Shown here: positions 8,667 to 17,777 of the stretch, in pieces
Layout: the number at the start of each line of letters is the position of its first letter
Position numbering within the stretch: the stretch's first letter is position 1
Source: Haloplanus salinus
GTDB taxonomy: Archaea > Halobacteriota > Halobacteria > Halobacteriales > Haloferacaceae
Direction of reading: 5' to 3'
Assembly: GCF_003336245.1 (NCBI RefSeq)
Contig: NZ_QPHM01000001.1
Span: 1,488,001-1,552,000 of the forward strand
Length of the DNA: 64,000 nt
The notes under the pieces: model-generated
The model's database searches: none
Told to the model about the DNA's origin: nothing
Seen by the model: only the letters and a program-made list of their open reading frames with translations
Position numbers and translations under genes: made by a program

Positions 8667-9170
8667 TCACTTCTCCACGTCGAGCAGCGCCACCCGCTCG
8701 GCCACGAGGTCGACCAGGCTGCCGTCCGTCGCGTCGAGTTCCGCCTCGGTCACGTCGAAGAAGGCCCGCACCCGGTCGGCGTCGTAGTCGTCGAGCGTCG
8801 CCGCCGGGTCGAGCAGCCCCCCGACGGCCGACGCCGCGGCCGCCACCGCCGTCTCGTCGCTCTCGGCGTCGCTGACGACGACGACCGTCGGCGTCCGCCC
8901 CTCGCGTACACCCATGGTCAGCGCGTCGTCGATCTGTCGGCGGCCGGCCGCGTACAGCAGGATCTCCACGCCCCGCTCCCGTGCCACGTTCTCCCCACGC
9001 GCGATGGCCCGATCCGCCAGTTCGACCGCCCGTTCGAGGTGGTCCCGGCCGACGACGTAGCGCGCGTCGAACGCTTGTACCGTGACGCCGTGGTCGGCCG
9101 CCACCTCGTCCAGCCGGGCGAGGAAGGCGTCGATATCGTCGACGTCGGCGACGCCGTCGACGACCCTCAT
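8667..9170 (-). CDS. cgi121: KEOPS complex subunit Cgi121
   Basis: A 167-residue protein of the Cgi121/TPRKB family. KEOPS makes the t6A modification on ANN-decoding tRNAs; Cgi121 recruits tRNA and contacts the Bud32 kinase. The pattern [23 protein letters not shown] is the conserved core of the family. The ATG overlaps the hel308 stop by 4 nt (ATGA), so the two are co-translated. Confidence 0.9.
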   Translation of the reverse strand: MRVVDGVADVDDIDAFLARLDEVAADHGVTVQAFDARYVVGRDHLERAVELADRAIARGENVARERGVEILLYAAGRRQIDDALTMGVREGRTPTVVVVSDAESDETAVAAAASAVGGLLDPAATLDDYDADRVRAFFDVTEAELDATDGSLVDLVAERVALLDVEK

Positions 9171-11416
9171 CCGAAATCACCCAGGTTGGCCTGCCCGCCG
9201 GCGTCGTGGGCGGCGTCGCCCCCGTCCTCGACGTCCACGTCGACGTCGACGCTCACCGCGTCCATCGACGGGTCGCGCCGCCCCGCGTTCTCCAGGATGC
9301 GCTCGGCGGTCCGCTCGCGCCCCCGGAGCGCGCCGAGGATCAGGGACTTATCGGCCTCGCGCAGGTCGGCGCGGGACTCGACGCCCGCCTCGTAGAGCCG
9401 GCGGGCGCGCTTGCGTCCCACGTTGCGCACCCCCGCCAGGTCGAGCAGTTCCTCGCGGACGCCGTACTGGACGCGCTTTTTCGCCTCCCGGACCGCGACG
9501 ACGCAGTCGGGGTCGAGGTCGAGGTCGGTCGCGAGGCGTTCGGCGGCGCCGAGCAACCACTCCGCGGCGTCGACTTTCCCCCGTACGTCGCCGGGTCCGA
9601 CGCCGTAGCGTTCGGTGATGCGATCCTCGTCCACCTCGCTCGCCCAGTCTTCCAGCAGCTTCGCCGTCTTCAGCGCCGACAGCCACTCCTCGAAGCGCAC
9701 GTCCTCGAACTCGGAGGGGACGCGTCCGAGGAACTCCCCCTCGCGCTCGTAACACAGTTCGGTGTAGGCCTCCCGGTCCCCCGACTTTAGGTAGAGTTCG
9801 TACATATCCGGCGTCCGACAGACGAGATGGTAGCACCCGAGCGGGGTGGGGTCGTCCGCGTCGCGGAGGCCGTCCACGATCTCGGCCGCGCTCATCGGGT
9901 CGAGGTAGAGTCGGGAGACGGTGTGACCGAGGTTCGTGGCGGTCACTTCGCCGCCCTCGCGGTCGACGAAGTCGTTGGCGGCGAGATAGTCGAGCGTCGA
10001 GTCGACGACTCCCGCGAGCCGCCCCCCTTCGCCGGTCTGGGCCGCGTACAGCGTCCCCGCGAGGAAGTCGAGCAGTCCCTCGCGCGTGCGGGCGAACCCG
10101 GACGCCACCGTCGCCAGCAGATGGGTACGCATCGCCGGCTCCCGGGCGAGTTTCGACCCCACCGGCTCCGGGTCGGCCCACACGTACCGCTCGAACAGCT
10201 CGTCCATCGTGTCGTGGTCGTTCGCCAGCAACACCGCCTCGCCGTAGGGGTCGAGTCCCGGCCGGCCGGCGCGGCCGAACATCTGGTGGACTTCCAGCGT
10301 GTCGAGGGGTTTCATCCCGCCGAACTCGCCGTCGTAGCGCCGCCAGTCGCGGACGATCACCCGCCGGCTGGGCGTGTTGACGCCGGCCGCGAGGGTGGGG
10401 GTGGCACAGATGGCCTTCAGCTCCCTGTCCCGGAAGGCGTCCTCGACGAGCGAGCGGTGGTCGGCGGCGAGCCCGGCGTGGTGGAAGGCGGCGCCCTTCC
10501 GCACGGCCGCGGCGAGGTCGTCGCTCGTCTCGGTGTCGGAGACGGACGCGATGTCGTCGGCCACGTCGGCGAGCGCCGCCCGCTCCTCGGGTGTCAGGGC
10601 GCCCTCGGTCACGTCGGCCAGCCGTCGCGCCGCCGCCTCCGCGTTCCGGCGGGAGTTGACGAAGACGAGCGACGAACCGCCCTCGTCGAGCGTGTCGGCG
10701 ACGAGGGCGGCGGTGGGACGCTCGCCCGCCCCGACGGGTACCTCGCGTTGCTCGCCGTCGTCGAACGTGATGGCGTCGCCGTAGTGGACGCCCGTCCGGA
10801 GGTCGATCGGCCGCCAGTCCGACCTGACGAGTGCGGCGTCCAGCCAGTCGGCCACCTCGTCGGCGTTGTCGACGGTCGCCGAGAGCGCGACCACCTGTAC
10901 GCCGGGATTGATGCGCCGGAGCTTCGCGAGCGTCACCTCCAGCGTCGGGCCGCGGTTCGGATCGTCGACGAGGTGAACCTCGTCGGCGACGACGCAAGTG
11001 AGGTCGTCGATCCAGGGCGCGCCGTTGCGCACCAGCGAGTCCACCTTCTCGCTCGTCGCGACGACGATGTCGCGACTGGAGAGCCACTCCTCGCTCGACT
11101 CGTAGTTGCCCGTCGAGACGCCGACGTCGACGTCGAAGTCGGCCCACCGCTCGAACTCCGCTTTTTTCTCGCTGGCGAGGGCGCGAAGGGGGACGACGTA
11201 GAGCGCCGTGCCGCCGCGCTCGACGCTCGACAGCATGGCGAGTTCCGCGATCAGGGTCTTGCCACTGGCCGTGGGAACGCTCGCGACGAGGCTCTCGCCG
11301 TCGGTGACGCCGGCGTCGACGGCGTCGGCCTGGGGCGGATAGAGCTCCTCGATCCCCGACTCGACGAGGTGTTCGGGGACGCCCGTCGGCAGTCCGGGCA
11401 CGTCCGTCGGGTTCAT
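9167..11416 (-). CDS. hel308: ATP-dependent DNA helicase Hel308
   Basis: A 749-residue Ski2-like superfamily 2 helicase that unwinds lagging strands at stalled forks. Visible motifs are the Q-motif region (YPPQADAV), Walker [13 protein letters not shown] box (VADEVHLV), SATV-type motif III (ALSATVDN), and motif VI ([10 protein letters not shown]). The C-terminal helix-hairpin-helix ([22 protein letters not shown]) is the domain-5 brake. The last residues (QANLGDFG) resemble a PCNA-interacting tail, QxxLxxF. It is coupled to cgi121. Confidence 0.95.
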   Translation of the reverse strand: MNPTDVPGLPTGVPEHLVESGIEELYPPQADAVDAGVTDGESLVASVPTASGKTLIAELAMLSSVERGGTALYVVPLRALASEKKAEFERWADFDVDVGVSTGNYESSEEWLSSRDIVVATSEKVDSLVRNGAPWIDDLTCVVADEVHLVDDPNRGPTLEVTLAKLRRINPGVQVVALSATVDNADEVADWLDAALVRSDWRPIDLRTGVHYGDAITFDDGEQREVPVGAGERPTAALVADTLDEGGSSLVFVNSRRNAEAAARRLADVTEGALTPEERAALADVADDIASVSDTETSDDLAAAVRKGAAFHHAGLAADHRSLVEDAFRDRELKAICATPTLAAGVNTPSRRVIVRDWRRYDGEFGGMKPLDTLEVHQMFGRAGRPGLDPYGEAVLLANDHDTMDELFERYVWADPEPVGSKLAREPAMRTHLLATVASGFARTREGLLDFLAGTLYAAQTGEGGRLAGVVDSTLDYLAANDFVDREGGEVTATNLGHTVSRLYLDPMSAAEIVDGLRDADDPTPLGCYHLVCRTPDMYELYLKSGDREAYTELCYEREGEFLGRVPSEFEDVRFEEWLSALKTAKLLEDWASEVDEDRITERYGVGPGDVRGKVDAAEWLLGAAERLATDLDLDPDCVVAVREAKKRVQYGVREELLDLAGVRNVGRKRARRLYEAGVESRADLREADKSLILGALRGRERTAERILENAGRRDPSMDAVSVDVDVDVEDGGDAAHDAGGQANLGDFG

Positions 11417-11509
11417 CTACCCGGGTTTGGCGCGTCGCCGCGTTTAAGCTGTCGGGTCCGACCGCCCGCGCCACGGGCGTTTAAGTCGTTCCCGTCCCAC
11501 CCTCCGTCG

Positions 11510-11746
11510 ATGGCGACTCAGACGATCGAGGCGGGGGAGTGGACGGCGGCGGAAATCCTCGACGCCCTCGACTCGGGCCAGCGCCTCGTCGTGCGTGTCG
11601 AGATGCTCGGCGGCACACACGAGGTGACGCTCCGCCACGACGGCACCACGTACTACTGCGACACGCCGACGACGCTTCACAAACACCAGTCGGTCGACAA
11701 GATGCGAACGTGCATCGAGAACATGGGGTACAGTCGGGACGCGTAG
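11510..11746 (+). CDS. Conserved haloarchaeal hypothetical (78 aa)
   Basis: Starts MATQTIEAGEWTAAEILDAL at 11510, just after a TTTAAG element about 30 nt upstream. The centre alternates beta-like segments (RLVVRVEMLGGTHEVTLRHDG, read as two short strands) followed by a CDTPTTLHKH stretch and a C-terminal helix with one more Cys. There is no zinc pair or catalytic motif. It is probably a small beta-rich protein of unknown role; divergent from hel308. Confidence 0.65.
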   Translation: MATQTIEAGEWTAAEILDALDSGQRLVVRVEMLGGTHEVTLRHDGTTYYCDTPTTLHKHQSVDKMRTCIENMGYSRDA

Positions 11747-11802
11747 TCGGGCGCGACGCGTCCGTGCCGCAGTTTTAATTTCGACCGGCGCCAACGACGG
11801 GT

Positions 11803-12186
11803 ATGGCAGACACCGACACCGACGCGCCCGACATCGAGGAGCTCGTCGGCGTCGAGGAACCGGGGTTTCGGCACGTTCTCGCCTGTGTCTTCGGGATTCA
11901 AGACCACGAGAGCCGGACGTACCTCGTCCTCCTCGACAACCCCGGCAGTACGGTCGCCGAACTCGCCGAGGACCTCGACCGCGACCGAAGCAACGTCAAC
12001 AGATCGCTGACGACGCTCTTAGAGAAGGGGCTGGTCGACCGGGAGCGACGCCTCCTCGACCCCGGTGGCTACGTGTATCAGTACACCGCGACGCCGCTCC
12101 CCGAGGCGAAGGAGCTGATGCACCGCACCCTCGACACCTGGGTCGAGCAGGTCCACGAGGCCATCGACGGCTTCGGTGGAGCGTGA
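11803..12186 (+). CDS. Winged-helix transcriptional regulator (TrmB/MarR-like)
   Basis: The 127-residue protein holds a clear helix-turn-helix around residues 48-85 (STVAELAEDLDRDRSNVNRS then LTTLLEKGLVDRERR), followed by a beta wing (GGYVYQYTATPL) and a C-terminal helix for dimerisation. This is the layout of single-domain TrmB/MarR regulators common in haloarchaea. It has no effector domain. It lies directly upstream of thrC, but an oligo-T run between them suggests separate transcripts. Confidence 0.8.
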   Translation: MADTDTDAPDIEELVGVEEPGFRHVLACVFGIQDHESRTYLVLLDNPGSTVAELAEDLDRDRSNVNRSLTTLLEKGLVDRERRLLDPGGYVYQYTATPLPEAKELMHRTLDTWVEQVHEAIDGFGGA

Positions 12187-12202
12187 GCCGGAACCCATCC
12201 CG

Positions 12203-12208
12203 TTTTTC
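12203..12208 (+). terminator. Oligo-T terminator after the HTH gene
   Basis: A run of T (CGTTTTTC) 17 nt after the regulator stop and ahead of thrC. Archaeal termination commonly uses such T tracts without a strong hairpin. Confidence 0.35.
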
Positions 12209-12232
12209 ACTCCGCGGCCCAATTCTCCGACA

Positions 12233-13498
12233 ATGAGTACCAGCCTCGACCTGGCTGCCCCGGCTCCTGCGGCGCCGGCGGTCGCCGACGACGGCGTCTG
12301 GCTCGCGTGCATCGCCTGCGGTGAGACGTTCGCCCCGTTCGAGACGATCCGCTACACCTGTGACCACTGCGACGGCCTGCTGGAAGTCCGCTACGCCGAC
12401 CCGCCGACCTTCGGCGACTTCGAGGGTCGCGGCGTCTGGCGCTACGCCGACGCCCTCCCCTTCGAGGAAGGCGTCTCGCTCCCCGAGGGCGACACGCCGC
12501 TCCACCACGTCCCCCGGCTGGAAACGGAGGTGGGCGTCGAACGCCTCCGGATCAAACACGAGGGGATGAACCCGACCGGGGCGTTCAAGGATCGCGGCAT
12601 GACCGTCGGCGTTCGCGTCGCCCAAGAACTCGGCGTCGGCCGCCTCGCCTGCGCCTCGACGGGTAACACGAGCGCCGCGCTCGCGGCCTACGGCGCCCGC
12701 GGTGGGATGGAGACGCTCGTCCTCCTGCCCGCCGGGAAAGTGGCGTCGGGCAAGATCGCCCAGGCCGCCCTCCACGACGCTCGTATCCTCGAAGTCGACG
12801 GGAACTTCGACGACTGTCTCGACATCGTCCAGGAACTCGCCATGGCCGGCGAGGTGTACCTGCTCAACTCGCTGAACCCCTTCCGACTGGAGGGCCAGAA
12901 GACGATCGGCTTGGAGATTCTGGAGACGTTCATGACCGATCACGGGACGTATCCGGACCGCATCGTCCTCCCCGTCGGCAACGCGGGCAACACCGCGGCG
13001 CTCTACAAATGTTTCCGCGAACTCGTCCAGAGCGGGGCCCTCGCTCCCGTCGACGTGCCGAAACTCACCGGCGTGCAGGCCGAAGGCGCGGCGCCGATGG
13101 TCGAGGCGGTCGAGGAGGGTAACGACGAGATTCGGCGGTGGCCCGACGTCGAGACCATCGCCACCGCCATCCGCATCGGCAACCCGGTGAACGCGCCGAA
13201 GGCCCTGCCGGGCATCCGGGAGACCGGCGGCACCGCCATCTCCGTCTCCGACGAGGAGATCACCGACGCACAGCGTGCGCTCGCGGGCGAGGGCGTCGGC
13301 GTCGAACCCGCTTCCGCCGCGTCCGTCGCCGGCCTCCGAAAACTCCGCGACCGGGGCATCGTCGGCGCCGACGAACAGGTGGTCTGTCTCACGACGGGTC
13401 ACCTGCTGAAAGACCCCGACGCCGCCTTCGAAGCCGGCAACGATCCCGAACCCGTCCCGAACGACGCCGAGGCAGTGCTGGACCACATCGGGGAGTAG
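12233..13498 (+). CDS. thrC: Threonine synthase
   Basis: A PLP enzyme converting O-phosphohomoserine to threonine. The N-terminus has a rubredoxin-like zinc ribbon (CIACGE then CDHCDG, residues about 23-46), typical of archaeal ThrC. The PLP lysine is in NPTGAFKDRG, the phosphate loop is in STGNTSAALAAYG, and LPVGNAGNTAALYK is the second PLP-contact segment. The ATG at 12233 was preferred because the earlier frame overlaps the regulator's end. It competes with MetX for homoserine-derived carbon encoded later in the window. Confidence 0.93.
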   Translation: MSTSLDLAAPAPAAPAVADDGVWLACIACGETFAPFETIRYTCDHCDGLLEVRYADPPTFGDFEGRGVWRYADALPFEEGVSLPEGDTPLHHVPRLETEVGVERLRIKHEGMNPTGAFKDRGMTVGVRVAQELGVGRLACASTGNTSAALAAYGARGGMETLVLLPAGKVASGKIAQAALHDARILEVDGNFDDCLDIVQELAMAGEVYLLNSLNPFRLEGQKTIGLEILETFMTDHGTYPDRIVLPVGNAGNTAALYKCFRELVQSGALAPVDVPKLTGVQAEGAAPMVEAVEEGNDEIRRWPDVETIATAIRIGNPVNAPKALPGIRETGGTAISVSDEEITDAQRALAGEGVGVEPASAASVAGLRKLRDRGIVGADEQVVCLTTGHLLKDPDAAFEAGNDPEPVPNDAEAVLDHIGE

Positions 13499-13584
13499 GC
13501 CGGGGCGACCCCGCCCACCCGTCGACCCTCCGTTCCCGACTCGGGCGTCGACAGCCGGCGCGGCCGACGGCGTCGAGTCGGTCG

Positions 13585-13618
13585 GGCCGTCCCTGACGGC
13601 CGTCTGACGGGGCTTTTT
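13585..13618 (+). terminator. Hairpin plus T-run terminator after thrC
   Basis: GGCCGTC-CCT-GACGGCC forms a perfect 7-bp stem at 13585-13601, followed 12 nt later by TTTTT (13614-13618). It lies 87 nt beyond the thrC stop and before the next start. Confidence 0.5.
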
Positions 13619-13643
13619 GTCGGTACGGGTGTGACTGTCTCAC

Positions 13644-13952
13644 ATGCCACCCAGCGGCCTTCCGACCGGGACGGTGAGTAGCGGTCGCGACGGGTCGCCG
13701 CGTGCGGACGCGACACATCCCAGCCGCGACACCGACCCCGAGACGCGCATCGCCGAACTGGAACGCGAGAACGAAGCGCTCCGCGCCGCCGTCGAGAAAC
13801 AGCGCCGCGAGAACGAACGGATCGTCGAGCGGTACGAGCAGTTACTGGACCGCGACCGGCCGGCAGCCGACGAGTCGGAGCGAACGCCGCCCGAATCGAC
13901 CGGGGCCGTCGTCCGCGTCGCCCGCCTTCTCGGCCTCGGCGGTAGCGAGTGA
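13644..13952 (+). CDS. Coiled-coil protein (102 aa)
   Basis: The first 30 residues are polar and disordered. Residues about 34-70 form an uninterrupted heptad-like helix rich in Glu, Arg and Leu (RIAELERENEALRAAVEKQ onward), predicting a coiled coil. A short hydrophobic segment (VVRVARLLGLGG) closes the protein and could be an amphipathic membrane or partner contact. No known family recognised. Its last codons (GSE-stop) form part of a palindrome shared with serA. Confidence 0.65.
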   Translation: MPPSGLPTGTVSSGRDGSPRADATHPSRDTDPETRIAELERENEALRAAVEKQRRENERIVERYEQLLDRDRPAADESERTPPESTGAVVRVARLLGLGGSE

Positions 13953-14014
13953 AACTGGTCGCACACCCGGTCGCGAGACGCCGTGTGACCGGGTGTGTGA
14001 CGGCTTTCACTCGC
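13945..14014. terminator. Nested inverted repeats between convergent genes
   Basis: Outer arms GCGAGTGAAA (13945-13954) and TTTCACTCGC (14005-14014) are perfect 10-bp complements. Inner arms CACACCCGGTC (13962-13972) and GACCGGGTGTG (13987-13997) are perfect 11-bp complements around a 14-nt loop. Spacers between the two stems are 7 nt on each side. The outer arms contain the last codons of both flanking genes. Likely a bidirectional terminator or 3'-end RNA structure. Confidence 0.55.
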
Positions 14015-15614
14015 TGCCGTAGTCCTCGCCCTCGCCGTTACCGAGGGTGATCCCTTTCACGTCGATGATTCGCTCGTCCGCGCGAATCTCCTCGACCACG
14101 GCGTCGGGCACCGCCTCGTCGAGGTTGTAGACGGTCACCGCCTCGCCGCCCAGCGTCTCGCGGCCGTTGAACATCCCCGCGATGTTGATGTCGTTGTCCC
14201 CGAGCACCGTCCCGATCAGGCCGAGGACGCCGGGCCGGTCGTAGTTGCGCACGACGAGCATCTGGCCGTGGGGGACGGCGTCGACCCGGTAGCCGTCGAG
14301 GCGGACGATCCGCGGATCGTCGCCGGCGAAGAGGGTGCCACAGGCGCCGATTTCGTCCTCGCCGTCGCCGACGGTGACGGTGACGAGGCTCTGGAAGTCC
14401 TCGCTCTGCCGGGTCTTCTCCTCGGTCACCTCGATCCCGCGTTCGTCCGCGATCTTCGGCGCGTTGACGGCGTTGACCTGCCACTCCAGGGGTTCGAAAA
14501 CTCCCTTGAGCGCGCTCGCGGTGACGAACTCCACGTCCTCGTCCGCGATGTCGCCCTCGTAGCGCACGCGCACCTCGGAGATGCGGCCGTCGAACATCTG
14601 GGCCGCGACCTTCCCCGCGGTCTCCGCGAGGTCGATGTACGGCTGGACGCGCGGGAACGCGCTCTCGTCGATCGAGGGGGCGTTCAGGGCGTTCGCGACG
14701 GGTTCGTCGTCGAACGCGGCGACGATCTGGTCGGCGATGCTCGTGGCGACGTATTCCTGTGCGGCCTCGGTCGAGGCGCCGAGATGCGGCGTGACGACGA
14801 TGTCCTCGACGGCCAGCAGGGGGTTGTCCGGCCCGACGGGTTCGTCCGCGAACACGTCGACCGCGGCGCCCGCGAGCGTCCCGTCCTCCACCGCCGCGGC
14901 GAGCGCCGTCTCGTCGACGACGCCGCCGCGCGCGCAGTTGACGAGGTAGCCGCCCTCCATCGTGGCGAGTTCGTCCTCGGCGATCATCCCCTCGGTCTCC
15001 GGGGTCAGCGGGGTGTGAACCGTCAGGAAGTCCGCGCGTTCGAGACACGTCTCGAAGTCGACGAGTTCGGCGCCCAACTGCTCGGCCCGTTCCTCGCTGA
15101 TGTAGGGGTCGAACGCGACGAGGTCCATGCCGAGCGAGCCGAGACGTCTGGCGACTTCCTGCCCGACGCGGCCGAGGCCCACGACGCCGAGCGCCTTGCC
15201 GTTGAGTTCCGTGCCGAGGTAGTCGCTTTTCGCCCACTCGCCGGCCCGGAGGCGGACGTGCGCCTGCGGGATGGAGCGGGCGGTGGCGAAGGCCATGGCG
15301 ACGGTGTGTTCCGCGGCGGCCCGGACGTTCCCCTCCGGAGCGTTGGCGACGACGACGCCGTGGTCCGTGGCGGCGTCGATGTCGATGTTGTCCACGCCGA
15401 TGCCGGCACGACCGACGATCACGAGGTCGGGCGCCGCCTCGAACACCGCCTCGGTCACGTCCGTCCCCGAACGCACTACGAGCGCGTTGGCGTCGGAGAC
15501 GGCGTCGAGGAGCGCGTCGCCCTCCACGTCGTATGCCGTCTCCACCTCGTAGCCTGCCTCGCGGAGGCGGTTGAGCCCCGCGTCTGCGACCGGGTCCGTG
15601 ACGAGTACCTTCAT
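14007..15614 (-). CDS. serA: D-3-phosphoglycerate dehydrogenase
   Basis: First enzyme of the phosphorylated serine pathway, oxidising 3-phosphoglycerate. The 535-residue protein has the substrate/NAD double Rossmann layout: NAD loop GLGRVGQEVARR, catalytic Arg in NCARGGVVDE, Glu in DVFADEP and His in TPHLGAST. It continues with the intervening ASB-type domain and a C-terminal ACT domain (LVVRNYDRPGVLGLIG), so serine feedback is plausible. SerB is divergent just upstream, and a class-V aminotransferase at 26806 could supply the missing middle step. Confidence 0.95.
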   Translation of the reverse strand: MKVLVTDPVADAGLNRLREAGYEVETAYDVEGDALLDAVSDANALVVRSGTDVTEAVFEAAPDLVIVGRAGIGVDNIDIDAATDHGVVVANAPEGNVRAAAEHTVAMAFATARSIPQAHVRLRAGEWAKSDYLGTELNGKALGVVGLGRVGQEVARRLGSLGMDLVAFDPYISEERAEQLGAELVDFETCLERADFLTVHTPLTPETEGMIAEDELATMEGGYLVNCARGGVVDETALAAAVEDGTLAGAAVDVFADEPVGPDNPLLAVEDIVVTPHLGASTEAAQEYVATSIADQIVAAFDDEPVANALNAPSIDESAFPRVQPYIDLAETAGKVAAQMFDGRISEVRVRYEGDIADEDVEFVTASALKGVFEPLEWQVNAVNAPKIADERGIEVTEEKTRQSEDFQSLVTVTVGDGEDEIGACGTLFAGDDPRIVRLDGYRVDAVPHGQMLVVRNYDRPGVLGLIGTVLGDNDINIAGMFNGRETLGGEAVTVYNLDEAVPDAVVEEIRADERIIDVKGITLGNGEGEDYGSE

Positions 15615-15712
15615 ACTCGAACCTACCGAGTACGGCTGTTAAGGGTTTCCAAACACGTCTCGGTCGGCGCTTGCGTCGGGACATTCAACTTCCCGGCCGG
15701 TAAGGGGCGGGT

Positions 15713-16357
15713 ATGCGACTCGTCGCGTTCGACTTCGACGGTACGCTTTCGGACTCCGAGATGACGGTCCTGCTCGGCGAGCAGTGCGGCGTCGCCGACC
15801 GGATGGCCGCGGTGACCGAGCGGGCGATGAACGACGAAATCAGCTACGCCGATAGCCTCCGCGAGCGCGCGGCGTTGCTCGACGGCCTCCCCCTCGACGA
15901 CGCCGCGAACGCCTTCACGCAGGTTCGCCTCCGCGAGGGGGCCGCCGACCTGCTCGCTCGCCTGAACGACGCCGGTCACCACACCGCGATTTTGACCGGT
16001 GGTTTCGAACGCGGCGTATCCCGCGCCCTCGAACGCGAGGGGGTAAGCGTCGACACCGTCGTCGCCAACCGCCTCCCCGCGAGTGGCGGCCACCTCACCG
16101 GCGGCGTCGAGGGGCCACTGATCGACGGGACGAAAGACGAGGCGCTCGAATCGCTGGCCGACGACGCGGGCGTCCCCCGCTCCCGAACCGTCGCCGTCGG
16201 CGACGGCGCCAACGACCTTCCGATGCTCGAAGTCGCCGGCCTCTCGGTCGGCTTCCTCCCCAAGCCGGCGGTACGCCCCGCATGCGACGTGGTGGTGGCG
16301 TCGATGGAGCGGCTGGGGCGCGTCTTCGAGGAGCGGGACGTGCTTGCCGCCCGATGA
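15713..16357 (+). CDS. serB: Phosphoserine phosphatase
   Basis: HAD-superfamily phosphatase releasing serine from phosphoserine. Motif I is DFDGTLSD with both catalytic Asp residues, motif II is ILTGGFERG, the Lys is in DGTKDEALE, and motif III is VGDGANDLPML. The 214-residue length fits SerB. It is divergent from serA, and its stop overlaps the asparaginase start (ATGA), indicating translational coupling. Confidence 0.9.
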   Translation: MRLVAFDFDGTLSDSEMTVLLGEQCGVADRMAAVTERAMNDEISYADSLRERAALLDGLPLDDAANAFTQVRLREGAADLLARLNDAGHHTAILTGGFERGVSRALEREGVSVDTVVANRLPASGGHLTGGVEGPLIDGTKDEALESLADDAGVPRSRTVAVGDGANDLPMLEVAGLSVGFLPKPAVRPACDVVVASMERLGRVFEERDVLAAR

Positions 16358-17310
16358 CCGTCGCCGTCGTCTCGACCGGCGGCACCATCGCATCGACCGA
16401 GGACGGCAGCGGCGCCACTCCCGACCTCGGCGGCGCGGACCTCGTCGCCGCCGTCCCCGGCCTCGACGACGTCTCCCTCCGCGTCGAGGAGTTCTCGACG
16501 ATCCCGAGCCCCCACTTCACCGTCGGGCGGATGTTCGGCCTCACGACGCTCGTCCGTGACCTCGACGCCGACCCCGCGGTCGAGGGCGTCGTCGTCACGC
16601 AGGGGACGGACGTCTTGGAGGAGACGGCGTACTTCCTCGATCTGTGCTACGACGGCGAGACGCCCGTCGCGGTCACGGGCGCGATGCGGAACCCGTCGCT
16701 CGCGAGCCCCGACGGCCCCGCCAACCTGCTCGCGGCGGTCCGGACGACGCTCGACCCCGACGCCCGCGGCCGGGGCGTCCTCGTCGCCTTCGCCGGGCGC
16801 GTCCTGCCCGCCCGCGAGGCGACGAAGGCCCACGCACAGATGGTCGATACGTTCCGGTGTCCGGAGTTCGGCCCCGTCGGCGTCGTCGAGGAGGGGTCGG
16901 TCACCTGGCGCCGACGTGCCCAGCAGCCGGACCCGACGTTCGACCCCGACCCCGACCGCCTCACGAACGACGTGGCCGCGGTGTACGTCACCGCCGACGC
17001 GCCGGCCTCGCACCTGTCGGCCCACGCCGACGCGGCGGCGGTCTGTCTCGCCGCCACGGGCGCGGGACACGTCCCCGAAGCCATCGTCGACGCCGTCGAG
17101 GACCTCCGGGCGGCGGACGTGCCGGTGATCGTCACCACCCGGTGCCCGGAGGGCCGCCTCGCCCGTGGGACGTACGGCTTCCGGGGAAGCGAGCGGACGC
17201 TCCGGCGCCTCGACTGCCTGTTTGCGGATCTGAACCTCCAGAAAACACGGATTCGGGCCATCGTCGCGCACGCCGCCGACCGACTGGACGACGCCTTCGA
17301 CGCCGGGTAG
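16354..17310 (+). CDS. L-asparaginase
   Basis: Type I/II asparaginase fold hydrolysing asparagine to aspartate and ammonia. The first catalytic Thr is in STGGTIAST near the N-terminus and the second active-site Thr-Asp pair is in QGTDVLEETA (about residue 88); ATKAHAQM holds the Lys that completes the second triad. The 318-residue length fits the cytoplasmic single-chain form, and there is no signal peptide. The start overlaps serB by 4 nt. GatD, the tRNA amidotransferase subunit, shares this fold but has an N-terminal extension that is absent here. Confidence 0.88.
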   Translation: MTVAVVSTGGTIASTEDGSGATPDLGGADLVAAVPGLDDVSLRVEEFSTIPSPHFTVGRMFGLTTLVRDLDADPAVEGVVVTQGTDVLEETAYFLDLCYDGETPVAVTGAMRNPSLASPDGPANLLAAVRTTLDPDARGRGVLVAFAGRVLPAREATKAHAQMVDTFRCPEFGPVGVVEEGSVTWRRRAQQPDPTFDPDPDRLTNDVAAVYVTADAPASHLSAHADAAAVCLAATGAGHVPEAIVDAVEDLRAADVPVIVTTRCPEGRLARGTYGFRGSERTLRRLDCLFADLNLQKTRIRAIVAHAADRLDDAFDAG

Positions 17311-17311
17311 C

Positions 17312-17770
17312 TCAGAGGGGTGCCGGCACCACCGTCGCCCCGTCGTCGTGGTAGGCGAGTCGGACCGACTCGTCGAGGGCGACGCCGTTGAACTCGCGCC
17401 GGCTCACCGCGGGGGCGGAACACCCCGGACAGTCGTGGCCGAGGTAGTAGCGGACGGCCGCGAACCGATCGAACAGGTCGCGGTGCAGGTCGGTCGAGAC
17501 GATTCCCTCGTCGATCCGGCCACGGTAGCCGTCGCGGACGCGGCGGTCCGCCGTCCCGTCGCGGTTCAGTTCCTCGTGGTAGATGTCGACGATACGGGCC
17601 GTCCCGCCGTCGACGAGACGGCCGGAAACGTGGGGGACGACGACCCGCCCGCGTCCGGACGCCGCGAACGACCCGCCGTACCCGACACCGACCGTCGCGC
17701 CGGCGCCGGCGACGGCCTTCAGGGGGGCGCGCCGGCTGCGCGTCACGGCCGTCGCAGCTCCCCCGACCAC
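17312..17770 (-). CDS. Uncharacterised protein downstream of metY (152 aa)
   Basis: Starts with GTG 7 nt after the upstream sulfhydrylase stop, so probably in the same transcript. The N-terminus is basic then Ala/Gly-rich (SRRAPLKAVAGAGATVGVGYGG), weakly like a Tat or signal-anchor sequence. The C-terminal half contains an HDCPGCSAP segment whose Cys pair could bind metal or be redox active. No family recognised; a later GTG at about residue 9 is a possible start. Confidence 0.5.
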   Translation of the reverse strand: MVGGAATAVTRSRRAPLKAVAGAGATVGVGYGGSFAASGRGRVVVPHVSGRLVDGGTARIVDIYHEELNRDGTADRRVRDGYRGRIDEGIVSTDLHRDLFDRFAAVRYYLGHDCPGCSAPAVSRREFNGVALDESVRLAYHDDGATVVPAPL

Positions 17771-17777
17771 AGATCCC

